From assembly GCA_963969395.1 (NCBI GenBank), contig OZ017797.1, positions 10,602,001 through 10,666,000 of the forward strand: a stretch of 64,000 nucleotides of DNA, in the 5' to 3' direction. The stretch comes from Pseudoscleropodium purum (Eukaryota; Streptophyta; Bryopsida; Hypnales; Brachytheciaceae). Below, piece after piece: positions 24,641 through 36,743 of the stretch; position 1 is the stretch's first letter, and every line of letters starts with the position of its first letter. The position numbers and the translations under genes are program-made. The notes beneath the pieces were generated by a model. That model saw only the letters and a program-made list of their open reading frames with translations, ran no database searches and was not told the origin of the DNA.

Positions 24641-25745
24641 TCACCAAGATACTTTTCTAAAAATGATCTGATTTTTGGATCAATAAGTGCATTCTTCAAT
24701 TTTTTAGTAAACTTGAAAGTCATCCGTCAGTCACTCTTTGGCCTAATGTTCTTACAGGGTTAAGATGCTTTTTGCGGTCCTGAGATGAGAATTGAAAAGT
24801 AGGCTCAAAATATGAGTACCAAAAATTGTAGAGAGGATGCATGCTGCTCAACGAGTTGCTTTGCGCCTGTCAGTTTTACGTAGCTTTTAGTAACTCCAAT
24901 GGAACATGAGCTCAAGATTGTGCACAAAACGAATCTGGATACCTTTTCTAAAGGTGTTAAGGGTGCTCCTCAACAATGGAGCCTAACAATAATCACCTTA
25001 ATTAGACACCTTCAAATGACAAGAAAGAAACTCAAAGCAACAGAAAGACTGATCACACCACAACGACCACAAGGTAAGGTCTAACCCAATACTTCTTCAT
25101 CTTCCTGAGAAAGTTCACAAAAAAGCCACATTGCATAATGAAATGCAGCAGTTTGGTAGACAAACACCGTCTCTAATGAGCGACAACTTTTTAACAGTGG
25201 CTCCTGATGGTCACTTTTGCGCCATTGGAAGCGATAGGAGTCCTTTGCAACTCACGAAAACCCAATTACATATTTATATGGCAGGTCTCTGGAGCTTTCA
25301 AGCAGAGTAATATGAAAACCCTTGAAATTTGTCCCTTCAAGTTACTGTCTGTTCTGTCTACACGTCTCATAGAAAAGAACAGGACAAGCCTTCTCTCATG
25401 TACAATTTTCTATAGCAAGGAAGGGTAATATTGGTATGGAATCCACGGCACGGCGTTGAAGCTCACCTTTCCACCCACTCCAGACATCCTTCGCACAAGG
25501 GTGAAGACTCTCCATCGCAGAATGTGTTGCAGAAACCGTCAATCCTGTTGGTACCACAGCAGAGGGGTTGGCTTGCAACACAACCACCAAGTCCAACGAA
25601 GACAGCAGGTTAATGGCATGCTCAGCAAAGATAACATTGTTAGAGCCTGCACAGAATTTCAACTCTAGATGTTCCGCTTGATGGTTGCTTGATCTCTGCT
25701 TTTGGAGTGCAATGCGCGAGCTCACAGATGGCCAGTGCCATCGGA
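24641..25745. other. Spacer and 3' flank of the VOZ gene
   Basis: No gene supported. From about 25440 the base composition becomes gene-like, and this part is taken as the 3' untranslated region of the VOZ gene on the minus strand. Overlapping ORFs here are not conserved proteins that I recognise. Confidence 0.4.
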
Positions 25746-28700
25746 TCATTGAAGCTCTGCAGTGTAATTAAATGGGACGTGCTCGATGGACGATTGCTTC
25801 GCCAGTGCACTAACTAAAGGCCCTGGCCCAGCACTCTTATTGATGCCTCTCCTTTGAGAAGAAGATTTGGCCCTCCCGCGACTGCCAGGCATGTTGCAAG
25901 GCACTTCACCTAGCATGGTTTGGCCTTCAAACTGCGACAAATCAGCTGGTAAACGCCCAATTTGGTGCTGCAAAAATGCAAGGTCCGAAGTATCCACCGA
26001 AGCTTTGGTTTTACCACTCTTTTTGGAGGCATCCACCTGCTTGAGCTCCAGTCTGTACAGCGCACACTCGGTGCACGTGGTGAGCTCGTACTCGTACATG
26101 TGCCATTCGTTGAAGCCCTCTGGCTGCGGATCCATGTAGTAGGAGCGCTTCAACCCTCCCAAGTCTTTCATCACTTGCTTCCGGGACTCGTGCCAGCCGC
26201 GTCCCCCGTAGTCAGGCAGGGACCGCTGCTTCCGTGTTCCGCTCTCAAAGGCACGCCGGGGCTTGTCGAAAAAGAGCCACTCCCGCAAGGTCTCACCCGG
26301 ATGTACAGCCACATCAAACAGATCTGCAGGTTTGGAACACACCATCAAAATCACAGCACATTAACCAGAAACATACATTGACAGAGAGTTGGTGTACAAC
26401 ACAAAGAGTAATGTTTGCGGCTAATGTCAGAAAATGTATCAATCATGTTGGAAGTGTACATATTACACAATCGAAATTTGACTACAGAAACTTTCAATCG
26501 GGCAAACAGGCCATTTAGTAACGTTTAAGCTGCTTCCTTATCCAGATCAGCAATGGAATACTCTTGCAACAAAAACCACATACGCTGAACACCTGAATAT
26601 ACAAAACTTCTTCAGTAGTAGTGTCTTGGGAACAGTGCCAACTTAGATTTTTTCAGAGCAAAATAGTAATGCCAAATCACAGAACATCAAGAGAAAACAA
26701 CTGTCACATAGAAGACAATGGCTGATTGACTTCAGTTCAAATTGAGCTCAAAACTGCAAAACGAGGTGTCAAGGATTCCTTTTCATGCCAATTCAGAGGA
26801 TGTTCATCAAGGATTCTCTAGAATGCAATGTAGACTATGAACAAGTAGCTCCGATTAGGAACATGTGCATGTTTCGAAACATGTAAAAGGCACAGAAAAT
26901 TAGGATATCTCGAAGTGTCTGTAGCAATACTCACCAGTAGCATTCCAGGGTGACTTGGACGTGGCTGCTCCTTGCAATTCAGGGATTCCTACGGCATGCC
27001 CACCAACTCGAGCAGCCAGAGCCGAAAAGAGAGGACCATCTTTGAGATCGATCCCACCGGGTCTCACAACAGGGCAATTGCCGGGAGCCCCTTCATTGAG
27101 GGCCAGATCCTCGTGGAAACTGCTGCAATAGAAAGTGCCTTCAAAACCCCCGCGGGCAGGCCGAGGGCAATCCCACAAGGCGCACTTTGGGTGCAGATAC
27201 GCTGCTATAGGAGGAACCATGGAAAAATGATCCGACATGGGATGGACCAAAGGATTCTGCATCGGCCCAATAGGCGGGGATTGCAGGAGGTCCTCAATGT
27301 ATCGCTCCGAACTCGCTCCAGCTTGAAAGTCCGGTGGAGGATCATCATCTGCTTGAAGGGTCTGATCTAACCTTGCAAAAGCTTCCAATACGACAGAGTC
27401 CTACAGCACAAGATCCATAAGTTACACTCAGTTCAACAACCTACTGAGCGATAGTACATAGCATTTGAAGCCATTGAAGCTCTGCATCCTTTCTATTTGC
27501 AGATGCTAGTACTGTTCCTGCTTGATTCTCCCATTCTTCAGTCTCTCATATGCAACCATATGCATTCATGCTTACATCGAATTCATCTTTTACATCCCTC
27601 AATCTTCCTTCTATCGTATCTTTACACGAGCAATGGGAGAATGGGCATCACTGATACCCAAGAATGGCATCATTCAGGCCATCGTGGCCAATTTCAAACC
27701 GCCAAATCAAACGTTATGTAAAATGATAAACAGTAATGCGCACATGAATTTCATGACTCTAGATGGATAGATGATCTCAGTAGAGTGTAAACTGTAAAGA
27801 GTGCACCCAAAGTTAGACAACTCGAATTGGACGAGAGACCTCAGTTGAACGTCGAGTGCACCAGGGTTTATACAACTCTTGATGGATTAGTGACCTCAAA
27901 TACGCAAATGAGCGAATCAAAAGAAAGACCAACACTAATAAATCTAATCCTAAACTGAGGCTGACAAAGTTTTCGAATAAAAGAGTTAGGTCTGAAAGGC
28001 TCGGGACGATGGATCCTCAAAAGGAAGGCCTATTCGTACCGAGAGAGAAGAGGTGTTCTCAGGATGATCGTGGTTGTAAGGTTGCTGTTGATCCAAGTCT
28101 GCCGGCATGGGACTGGTGGCATCATCGTCTTCATCATGCAACTGTAACAGCCTCTCCATGTCAGATGACAGCTCTGAGTTGCACGGGCTTGCTGCTGCGA
28201 CTTGCTGCACAAAACTCACAGGGTTCACACTTTGCTAATGCAAGGACTCCAACAGGATACGAAGTCGACAAGGAACACACGACATTCAAGTAGATGCCGC
28301 AATTCCACGTCACTCCATACCTACATCCTTAACCCCTACATCTATAATTCACGCGATGTAATCAATGCAAATTGCCACATCCGAAGATTCCATATGTCAA
28401 CTGGTGACTTCGTTTCAACCTTCTCATCTAAAGCATGAAGGAGTTACGAAGGTCAGAGTAAACATAATCTCGTAAATGGCAATGGGACATACACCATAGT
28501 GACATTGACAATTCGCAATCAATTCAATAAGAAATCACAAAATCACAAAAAAACTTGCGATGGGTTGCATTCGCTCCGGCCAACAACTCATAAATTTCAA
28601 AACTATTTTTCACCAAGAGCACTTACACCATAAGGTAAGAATAAGCATAATCTCGTTCATGGTAATAGTCCAGACACCATAGTGACATTGAAAACTCACA

Positions 28701-29069
28701 ACTAAAACAACCAAAACAATTGCGATGGGCTCCACTTGCTCCTGGAAACCACCCAAGAAATTCAAAACAAATTCTCACCATATGTACATCAGATCGTTAT
28801 TTGAGTGACAGGAAATGCGCAGGGGTGTTACCTACCAGCAAGGACGACGCAGGAGACGTTTCCCTTAGCTCCGCCTTCCACTCTCGCAGCATCTGATGCA
28901 TCTGCTCCTCCAGCAGAGCCACATCGTTGAGCCGCCCCTCTCGCCGCGCCTGCTGCAGTTCCGACACCATCCCTTGCAGATCATCCACCCGGGTGGTGGC
29001 CTTGGTCCGGAAGTCCTTCGTGCGGCTGCTGCGCCCCTTCTGTAATTGCTTCACAGCTGCTGCACGCAT
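25746..29069 (-). CDS. VOZ: VOZ transcription factor, 480 aa, four exons
   Basis: Vascular-plant-one-zinc-finger (VOZ) protein, a plant-specific transcription factor; Arabidopsis VOZ1/2 bind DNA as dimers, interact with phytochrome B and affect flowering and stress responses. Exons: 29069-28836, 28204-28040, 27400-26935 and 26323-25746. They sum to 1443 bases, with phases agreeing and GT-AG borders. Conserved parts: N-terminal [20 protein letters not shown] and [25 protein letters not shown] in exon 2; the zinc finger [11 protein letters not shown]...YCSSFH with Cys206, Cys211, Cys225 and His229; then [42 protein letters not shown] and RSYYMDPQP. Length matches known VOZ proteins (about 480). 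The ATG at 29069 is the first in frame. The family's usual basic N-terminus is only partly matched, so the first few residues are less certain. Confidence 0.96.
27753..27905. repeat. Imperfect short tandem repeat in VOZ intron 2
   Basis: About two and a half units of 55-64 bases. The phrase 'ACAACTC...TTGGA...GA(C)CTCA' recurs at 27753, 27817 and 27872, with GAGTGCACC between units. Confidence 0.6.
28449..28795. repeat. Tandem duplication of about 183 bp in VOZ intron 1
   Basis: AAGGT...CATAATCTCGT, CACCATAGTGACATTG, TTGCGATGGG and ATTCTCACCA-like phrases occur in the same order from 28449 and again from 28632. This doubles much of the first intron. Divergence between units is moderate. Confidence 0.8.
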
Positions 29070-29516
29070 CCAACCCCAGTCCAAGCCACTCCAACAATCA
29101 ATTCACACCACAATGCACAAGAAAACAAGAAAAAAACAGACAGACCCAATGGAATCCCAACTGCAATCTACCATGAAATCAGGGAGTTACTCCCAAGCAA
29201 TTCACGTACTCATGGAATAAACCAAACCAAGTATGAGTGCGTGGAAGAGGAGGATCCCGACCCATGGTTTTGTACTGCATCGATCACGGCGAGTGGGGAG
29301 GGATGACTAGTGTTTTCAGGGAAACGAAGCGGCGTCCATGGTGAAGCTAGATGGGTATGGTGAAGAATTTTTTGAGGAGTTCGAATTGGCTGATGCTAAG
29401 AGTTGCACTCGTGTTCTCTTGCAAAACTGGAAGTTTTCAAGAGGATTGAGCGCACTCGCGGTGGAGGAGGAAGAAGAGGAGAGCCCTGATGGGTGGTCTG
29501 CTAAACTGCCATCGCC

Positions 29517-29728
29517 ATGGCTACTGCACTGCTGTGTTCTCACGCTAACTCGAGAAGGCCTAGTCCATGTCCCCAACTGGCCAACTCCAGCAAGGGTTCG
29601 GCCCTTGATTCCGAATCTTGCTGCCCTTCTACCCGTATCGTCAGCAGTCTGTGCTTCCCCTTTTCCTGCAAAACTAATTTTCAATGTTTGTGGAAATCCC
29701 AAATTGGGAGGAGGAGGAGGATTTTGAG
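29517..29728 (+). pseudogene. Possible orphan first exon with transit-peptide character
   Basis: A 70-codon stretch begins in good context (ATCGCCATGGCT). It is rich in Ser, Arg, Cys and Pro with few acidic residues, like a chloroplast transit peptide, and runs to a plausible donor, TTTTGAG|GTACG, at 29729. No following exon is visible in the AT-rich repeats downstream, so it may be a decayed gene, a gene with very long introns, or chance. Overlapping ORFs on both strands (29338-29727 plus, 29316-29702 minus) are alternatives of similar weight. The block could equally be the divergent promoter and 5' leader of the VOZ gene. Confidence 0.3.
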
Positions 29729-29780
29729 GTACGAAGCCTCATTGTGGACACTTGGGTGCTGGATTCAGAATTTTGTTTAG

Positions 29781-32700
29781 CATGCAAACAAGAAATAGGG
29801 GAGTATTTCACGTGTATTTTTGAAAATATATAAACAAATTAAAAGAAGGTCAAAGTTAAATCACGTGGATAGCATCTCGGGGGAAATATTCACTCTTATT
29901 CTTTGAAATGTTAATATGGAACTCTTTTAATTTTCTCCATGGTTCCAATGGCAATCAAAAAGTACAATGTCGCAGTGCAAATACTTGCATTATGTAGAGA
30001 TATGTTTATTATTGTTTGTTTTAATGAGTTTCATTAAACTCACTCAAAGAAAAAATAATAGAAAAAGAGGGAGGGGTCATGGTGAGAACCACGATTAGTT
30101 TGATGATGGAACATGTTAACTTATCTCAGGTGTTCTACATCTTGTCACAACTCATGTAGGTAGATAGCTAGTTGTTGTATAGCTTTCTTGCATACATTTG
30201 TTGGAAGTGTCAAGGAACAAGCCTCTTGTGTTGCTTGACTCATTCAACAGGCTTGATCCCAGAATAGTCAAGGTGGCAAAACTCAAGTAGGCAACCAAGT
30301 TTGCAACTTGATGATTTGTTCTACTTCTATAAGGTTTTTGGTGCCTTTATCTAATGACCATTAAGTCCCATTTTATTTTTTTCACCTTCATTAAAGAAAT
30401 TTTCACGATTTATTTGAACTTGATAATGTTATTGAAAGAAAATATAAAGCTTGTTTTTTCTTTCTTGTGAGGTTTTCTTTGTTGATCTTTAAGGTTTTGT
30501 AGCTCCAAGTAAGAGGTATGAATAGAGTTATGGAAGAGAAAATAGTAGCTAATGGACAAAAAGAGGTCTACTTAATATGATATAGGTTGAAGTCTTTTAG
30601 CCTATGTGGGAACAAAAGAGATAGGATAAGGGGACATCTTCTTCTTCCTCTCTCTCATTGTTTTGAAATTATCCATACTTTTGGAAAGCAATAATAAATT
30701 GTGTATAACTTGTATTGTAATGAAATTATAGAAAGATATTTTCTTTCTTGTTGTGATTTCAAAAATGTATGACTCGCCTTGTTTGGAATTTGTATGTGTA
30801 AATTATGCTTAATGGAGTGAAAAAAGGCTAGTTGTTGCAAAATTCAAGAGTAGAAATTTTGAATGCTCATAAAAGCTTGGTTGGAAAATATCTAGTTTTT
30901 AAGATTTATAGAAGATTTATATTCAATTATTAGCTTATAAATTTATAGAACTTTTAGTTTGGTATTAGGAAGTTAATGCTATGAGCTTGGAGGTGAAGGG
31001 GTGTAGATTTGTTGTTTGATTTAGAAGTTCCAACTTCAACAACTCATAGAAAATGTAATATAGAAGCTTTGAAGTTGAAATTTAGGAGTGAAATTAGATA
31101 CATCTTTGGACTAGATTCACTACTAATATCACTCTTGATTTTAAATTCAAAGATAATATACACTAAAGTAAAATAGCTTAATGTTGTCCTATTTTATTCT
31201 TGCACATGCTTAGATTTATTGAATTCACTATTATTTTTGGAAACAATGGCAAATCAAGGAAAATCTCATAAGGATTTTATATCATCCTACTTTATGGATT
31301 CATGGACTTGTGTTGCAATGTTGGGGATCATTTTTTCCAAATTTAAGTGTCATTTTCAACTCTTCAATTTGGCATTTGTAATAAAGTTCTTTACTTCTAT
31401 AACAATAGACACTAATAGGTAATTGTGGTTATAACATGTATTGTAGTATATTCTTCAACTTGAAATCTTTGCCATTTTTCCAAATTAAATTATTAGAATT
31501 CCTTTCTTTCAAAATTTTAATCTTGAAATTTTGAAAATCAAATAAATATGATTTTTTTGAAAGTACAAATATGTGGACTTGACAATAGAAAAGAAAACCA
31601 ACTTTGTTAAATGATATGCCCACATTAAGAGATATAAAGAAATGTTATAAAAATATTCTCTCTAATCTAGTCTTAAAATCAATGCAAATAAAGAGTCTCT
31701 TGAGGTAAAATGGGAAATTGTGAAACTAATGTATAATTCTAATATGAATAAACATATACATTTTCCTCTTCCATACACTGCTGCAACACCTCAACTGCTA
31801 GATCTCTCTTAAGAAAAAATTCCTCCTTTTTATGGATGCGGATGACCTTAAAAAAACATTAACCATTGACCGAAAACAATCTTGGGCATTTAGAGCTTTG
31901 ATAGAAGATATATATACACATATATAAAATATAGATATGGTATATATATATTTTGGACATGGATACATATATAAAATTTGGGTATGGATACATATAGGGA
32001 AATAACCTATATTGAATGCCTCCCCTAAGCCTGATAAAAATACAAATAGGAGGGGGGAGGTTCATTGGATACAAGGTAACTGAATGACCGGGAAGTAGAT
32101 GACCAGGTGGAGGGTGACTAAATTGTGAAGAGTCAACAAAAAAATTAATTTAATTTTTTTTAAATTGAGCTCATTGTGACAATTTGTTACAATGACAATG
32201 AGCCCAAAAGACACAATTATTGCATTAAACATGTTCTATAGACTATCAATGACAATTTCACTATAAGAAAAGAATATCTGAATTGACAGAAAATGACAAC
32301 ATTCTCTTGTAGTGCAAACTTCAAAATGTAAGCACTTATAAAGTGTATCATAAGAAATGTGCCTTAAAAGGTACATTTACACTAGTCTAAACTTAGCAAA
32401 CATTTTTTACTATAATAGTATAGGACTTTGTTAGTAGGTATATAGACCATTGTTCCTTCATAACCACTGAACTTAAGTGGTTGTAGACTTGGCAAGGATT
32501 AAAAGCAAGGTTTATTAGAGAAAAGTTAAGAAATTTTTTATAGCTCTCTTAAATTGTAGTCTTTTATAGTCTATTACACAACATCACCAAAATCTTGATG
32601 ATTGAACTCCTGCAAATAGTGAACAACAATTCTAAAGGAATTGTCCCCTCAATCTATTCCAAACTTCACCAAGGAGCTTTACAACGTAGGATTTGCAAAC

Positions 32701-34109
32701 AAATGATTGAAGCAAATGTGCTTGAGTAGAGGACATGTTGGCTCCAATCTTTAGTTGAAGTGAAGGAATAACAATCTGTGAAGGAGACAAAGAGGTTTCA
32801 ATTTCGATTAGTACCTCCAATTAGGTGTGGCTAATTGAGGTTTTCTTTACCATGATTTTCTTTCTCTTATTAGCAATCACAAAACTTATGATAATATATG
32901 TGAACACACAATGATTACTATACTTGAATAGCAAATTTGGCTTACGTATATTAGGTAGTTGCAAGGAAAGGTGTCTGCTTTTTATAGCATTTTCCTAAAA
33001 CTGTAGTTTCTTTGCTCAATACTACGAGTACTATAACAACTATGAAATAGAACAATTTGAACCGCTAATTAAAAAAATTGACAGTTAAAAGTATTGTTTT
33101 GAGTACTATGAATACTTATAAGTACCAAAATAGTACAATTTGGGAAAAAAATAGATTGTTACAAAAAATAGATATAATGAGGTATAAATTAATAATAAAT
33201 AAAAAATTATGAGTGAAAAAATCTAAAAATCGGCAATTTGTGAGGACTTGATGGTAATTAGATTTCATTAAAAAAATGAAGCCAAAACCATCTTCATTGT
33301 TCAAAAGTGCATGCACAAGGGACCTCTATTGGCATGCATGTGGACAACATAAAATAATGTTTTTTTAAGTTTTTTTTGGTGGACACATGTTTCTCTAATG
33401 TGAAAATATTCCAATAAAAATTTAAGCTCTACATCATTAATTATAAGTACTCCATAGTACTAAAAACCCTAAATCACAAAGTGTAACAAATTAGCTAAAT
33501 TGAAATTTAACTATGAAATTTTTTTTGAAATTTTTTGAAAAATAAGAATTCTCTTTATGAACAAGTTGGTATTCTTCAATTAAAAATTTAAATACATCAG
33601 CTTCATTCTCCAAATGTTATGGCCAAACTAAACTTTGCAATTCAAAGTGTAACAAAAACTAGGACCACCCTTTTTTGCAACTAGCCATTAATTAAAAAAT
33701 GAAATTGCCAAATTCTTGCTAATTTTAGAACTAGATAGTCAAATCTACATGTAAATGTAAAGATTTTTTTGCCAAAATCCCAAAAATTTATTAAAAATCC
33801 ACTAAGCAAAACACCAATGCATCATCTCACAATCTACCTTCAAAACAACTTTCAATGGCATGATGAAGAAATTAGTTCATTGACATTCTATGAGAGAGAT
33901 GGATGGAGAGGTAGTTTTATTATGAAATCAATTGTCCATCATGAATCTTCAAAGGGTATGGGATAATTTGAAGATGAGAGCTTGATTGCTCATTATTAAA
34001 ACATAGGAATTGTGTTCAAATTAAAATTTCAAACCTCATTTTGTCATAGTAGAATAACTTTTCCAAAAGACCTTGAGCTAAGAAAAGTTGTTAAATCAAG
34101 CTAACTTTC
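29781..34109. other. AT-rich intergenic desert
   Basis: About 4.3 kb with no supported gene. It includes (TA)-rich tracts at about 31905-31990 alternating with GGATACATAT-like phrases. It also holds many short ORFs coding for Phe/Leu/Lys-rich peptides, all read as chance. No complete transposon was delimited. Confidence 0.5.
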
Positions 34110-34354
34110 CATTAGAAGGGATTTGGGGGTTGTTAAGGATTACAAGTTTCTGAACTCAAGAACCTAGGAACTACACCCAAAAATAGTTTGAAGTGGTATG
34201 GAGATTGCCACGTCATATAAAAATGACTTAATTAATTTTTTATTTAAATATATATACAAATTTTGACAACAAACTATTCTTTAATTGCTAGGGGAACAAC
34301 AAAGGGAACATGCCTAAAATAGCCCTTTTCTCATCCTCCACAAAACGTTTAATG
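34110..34354. mobile_element. MITE family A, diverged copy 6 (245 bp)
   Basis: Begins CATTAGAAGGGATTTGGGGG and ends AAAACGTTTAATG. Internal blocks match the family in part (GATTGCCACGTCAT, and TAAAATAGCCCTTTTCTCAT). More diverged than the others, so recognition rests on ends, length and block composition. Confidence 0.55.
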
Positions 34355-34467
34355 ATTTTCAAAAAAATATTTGTAATTTTAAGCCTCCAAAAAAAAGTTA
34401 TAGACAAAATTTAGAGAGAATGTTTGAAACTATCAAAGAAAATGTCCCTTCCAATCCATCTTTGAAC

Positions 34468-34722
34468 CATTAGAGGATTTTGGGGGGTCAAGAGGGCCAT
34501 TTCAGGCCTGTTCCCCCAACCTTGTTCTTGTTGTCAATTTTGTTTCTTTTGAAAAACAAATTTTTTTTGGAAAAAAATTTAAACTTAGAATGGAAAAAAA
34601 AAATTCATTTTTTTTCAAATATTTTTTGGTGACATGGCAATCTAGTAGTTGTGAGGCTGTTCCCCCAACGTTGGCAGCCAAGGAACTCGCAACCTTCCAA
34701 ACTTGCTAAAAATCTTCTAATG
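34468..34722. mobile_element. MITE family A, copy 4 (255 bp)
   Basis: Begins CATTAGAGGATTTTGGGGGG and ends AAAATCTTCTAATG. Contains AGAGGGCCATTTCAGGCCTG, CTTGTTCTTGTTGTCAATTT, a poly-A/T centre and TTCCCCCAACGTTGGCAG. It is one of the clearest copies and lies 114 bases from copy 6. Confidence 0.82.
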
Positions 34723-36743
34723 TTTGTCCATAATTTTTTATTGGAGCCTTGAAATCTCAAACAAATTTTTGAAAATAAAATTTATCTTGATTTTCTATAT
34801 TAACTTAGTTCAAAGTTTTTTGAAAAAAATCATTTTACATAGCTTAAATGAAGTCTGAAATTCTATTTTAAACACAATTCTTGCTTTGACTTGAGTTCTA
34901 TGAGCAAACATGTGAAAAGAACCCCTCTAAGTGTTTAAGCTAGGTGTGACCATATCTTAAGTAAGTTAAATTCATGATGCATAAATCTGTTGTCAATTTT
35001 ATATTTCAATATTTTAAAAAGAGGTGGAATTCCAACCATTTAGGAAAAAATTAATTTGAACTTCTTCTAGAAACCAAGGTGATTTATGGTAAGCCAATTT
35101 TTTCTTCTTCCACATTCATAATAATGATTTAACTAAAATATATATATTAATTGTAACACAAGGACTTTTTGATAAAAGTTTGTAGTTTTGGGTACATAAA
35201 GCATATATTGCCCCATGCATTGGAATTGTCTAGGTATATCATTTTCCAAGGCCAATCACAACTCTTGATAGACTCCAACACACCTACACTCCCATAGAAG
35301 ACCACCTCTTTTTAATTCATGTTTCTTGGCTTGATGGAAAAGGTCTAAGTAGTACTAGTTTTTATTCATTTAAGTTAACTTTCATTTCTATAAAAGAGAT
35401 AATCCCTTCCAACATGGACTCTTTATTGATAATCACCCAACCCAAAGGTGGTTCTCATTCCCAAGGGCTACAACACTCAAAAAGCCATTTGATGAACCTA
35501 TGTGCAATAGGAATAAAAGAAAATGGAACACCAATAAGACAAGGATGGTAGTAAACAAAATGAATCCCAAGATAAAAGAGAATCATGTAGCCAAAAATAG
35601 GAGGCATAAACACAATTATTACATATTGAGAATTGAGTCACCTTAGGACAATAGTCTTGATTTTGTACATTGGATTTGTAGTCACTATGTAAAGAAGGCC
35701 AACTTCACAATTAGAAATGTGGACAACTCACAAGCAAGGCTAAAATAGAAAGCCTAGAAAAATGACTCCAAAGGTTCTATAAAGACATCTTTTTGAGGAT
35801 TATTTTAGTGCATGTAACAATGGCCCACCACATGTCCAAGCTAAAAAAATGAAGACTAGAGATACTTCTATAGTAGAATAGCTTGACTCATGATTAGATG
35901 GAATTGAGAAGTGTGACAAGAAAAGGTAGTTGGTCAAGTCACTTGACTTGCTCAAGTTATAAGTATGTGTTAATGATCTTCCAAAGTGGGGATTGAACTA
36001 AATCCGCAGAAACACCGGATGAGGAGCCGGGCTGTGCGAGTAATAGAGAATGATTCGAACTGTTATTGTCATGTGGCCTCCTCGGCTTGGACAATGCGTG
36101 TTGACCTATTCTTGTCATGAGACAAATTCCTGACACCTGACGTCTATTGTGCCTCACTCAACTTCAACGTCTCCACTTGGACACACCAGTTGGTGATAAA
36201 CTTAAACTGTAACTTAGTGATGATCCTGTCAGTTGTCACAATCTTTAACTGCACAGTGTCTAGGAGGTACAATGACTAGAAAGTAGATTGGCGTGAAGAA
36301 CCGAGTTCAGAGAAGGATGACACTGGATACAAAAGCAAGATGTTGAAAAATTCTTGACGTAGATACAAAAGACGTCCGAGCAGGGTAACATCACGATGTC
36401 AGAAAAATTTGACATAGGTTCAAGAGAGAAAAATTGATGAAAATTGCATTCACAATTGACGATGAAGTCCACGCAGAATGAATCTGCAACTTCATCTACG
36501 GCTGGCATGATTGGCTATTTAAGCGGTCTGAATATGCAACTTCCAATGTCTGACAAAGGATTCTGACAAAATAACTATAGAAGAGGCAGTGTCAAGCATT
36601 CTTAACACACGCAACTTTGGGAATCTGATGTTTGATACATGGAACAAGAAAAGGTCATCACATTGACAGGGCCACTGGATATACCCTGAATATGTGAATC
36701 GAGTCAGCGGTAACGAAGGGATCCTGAACATGTAAGCACAACG
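34723..36743. other. Intergenic DNA and 3' flank of the haspin gene
   Basis: 34723 to about 35960 is AT-rich with nothing recognisable. From about 35960 the composition becomes balanced and probably includes the haspin 3' untranslated region. Minus-strand ORFs here (36260-36508 and 36519-36731) show no known motif. Confidence 0.4.

Noticed and set aside
35990..36100. Possible tRNA-like stretch with GATTCGAAC
   Set aside because: No acceptor stem or anticodon arm could be folded around it; the B-box-like match is too short.
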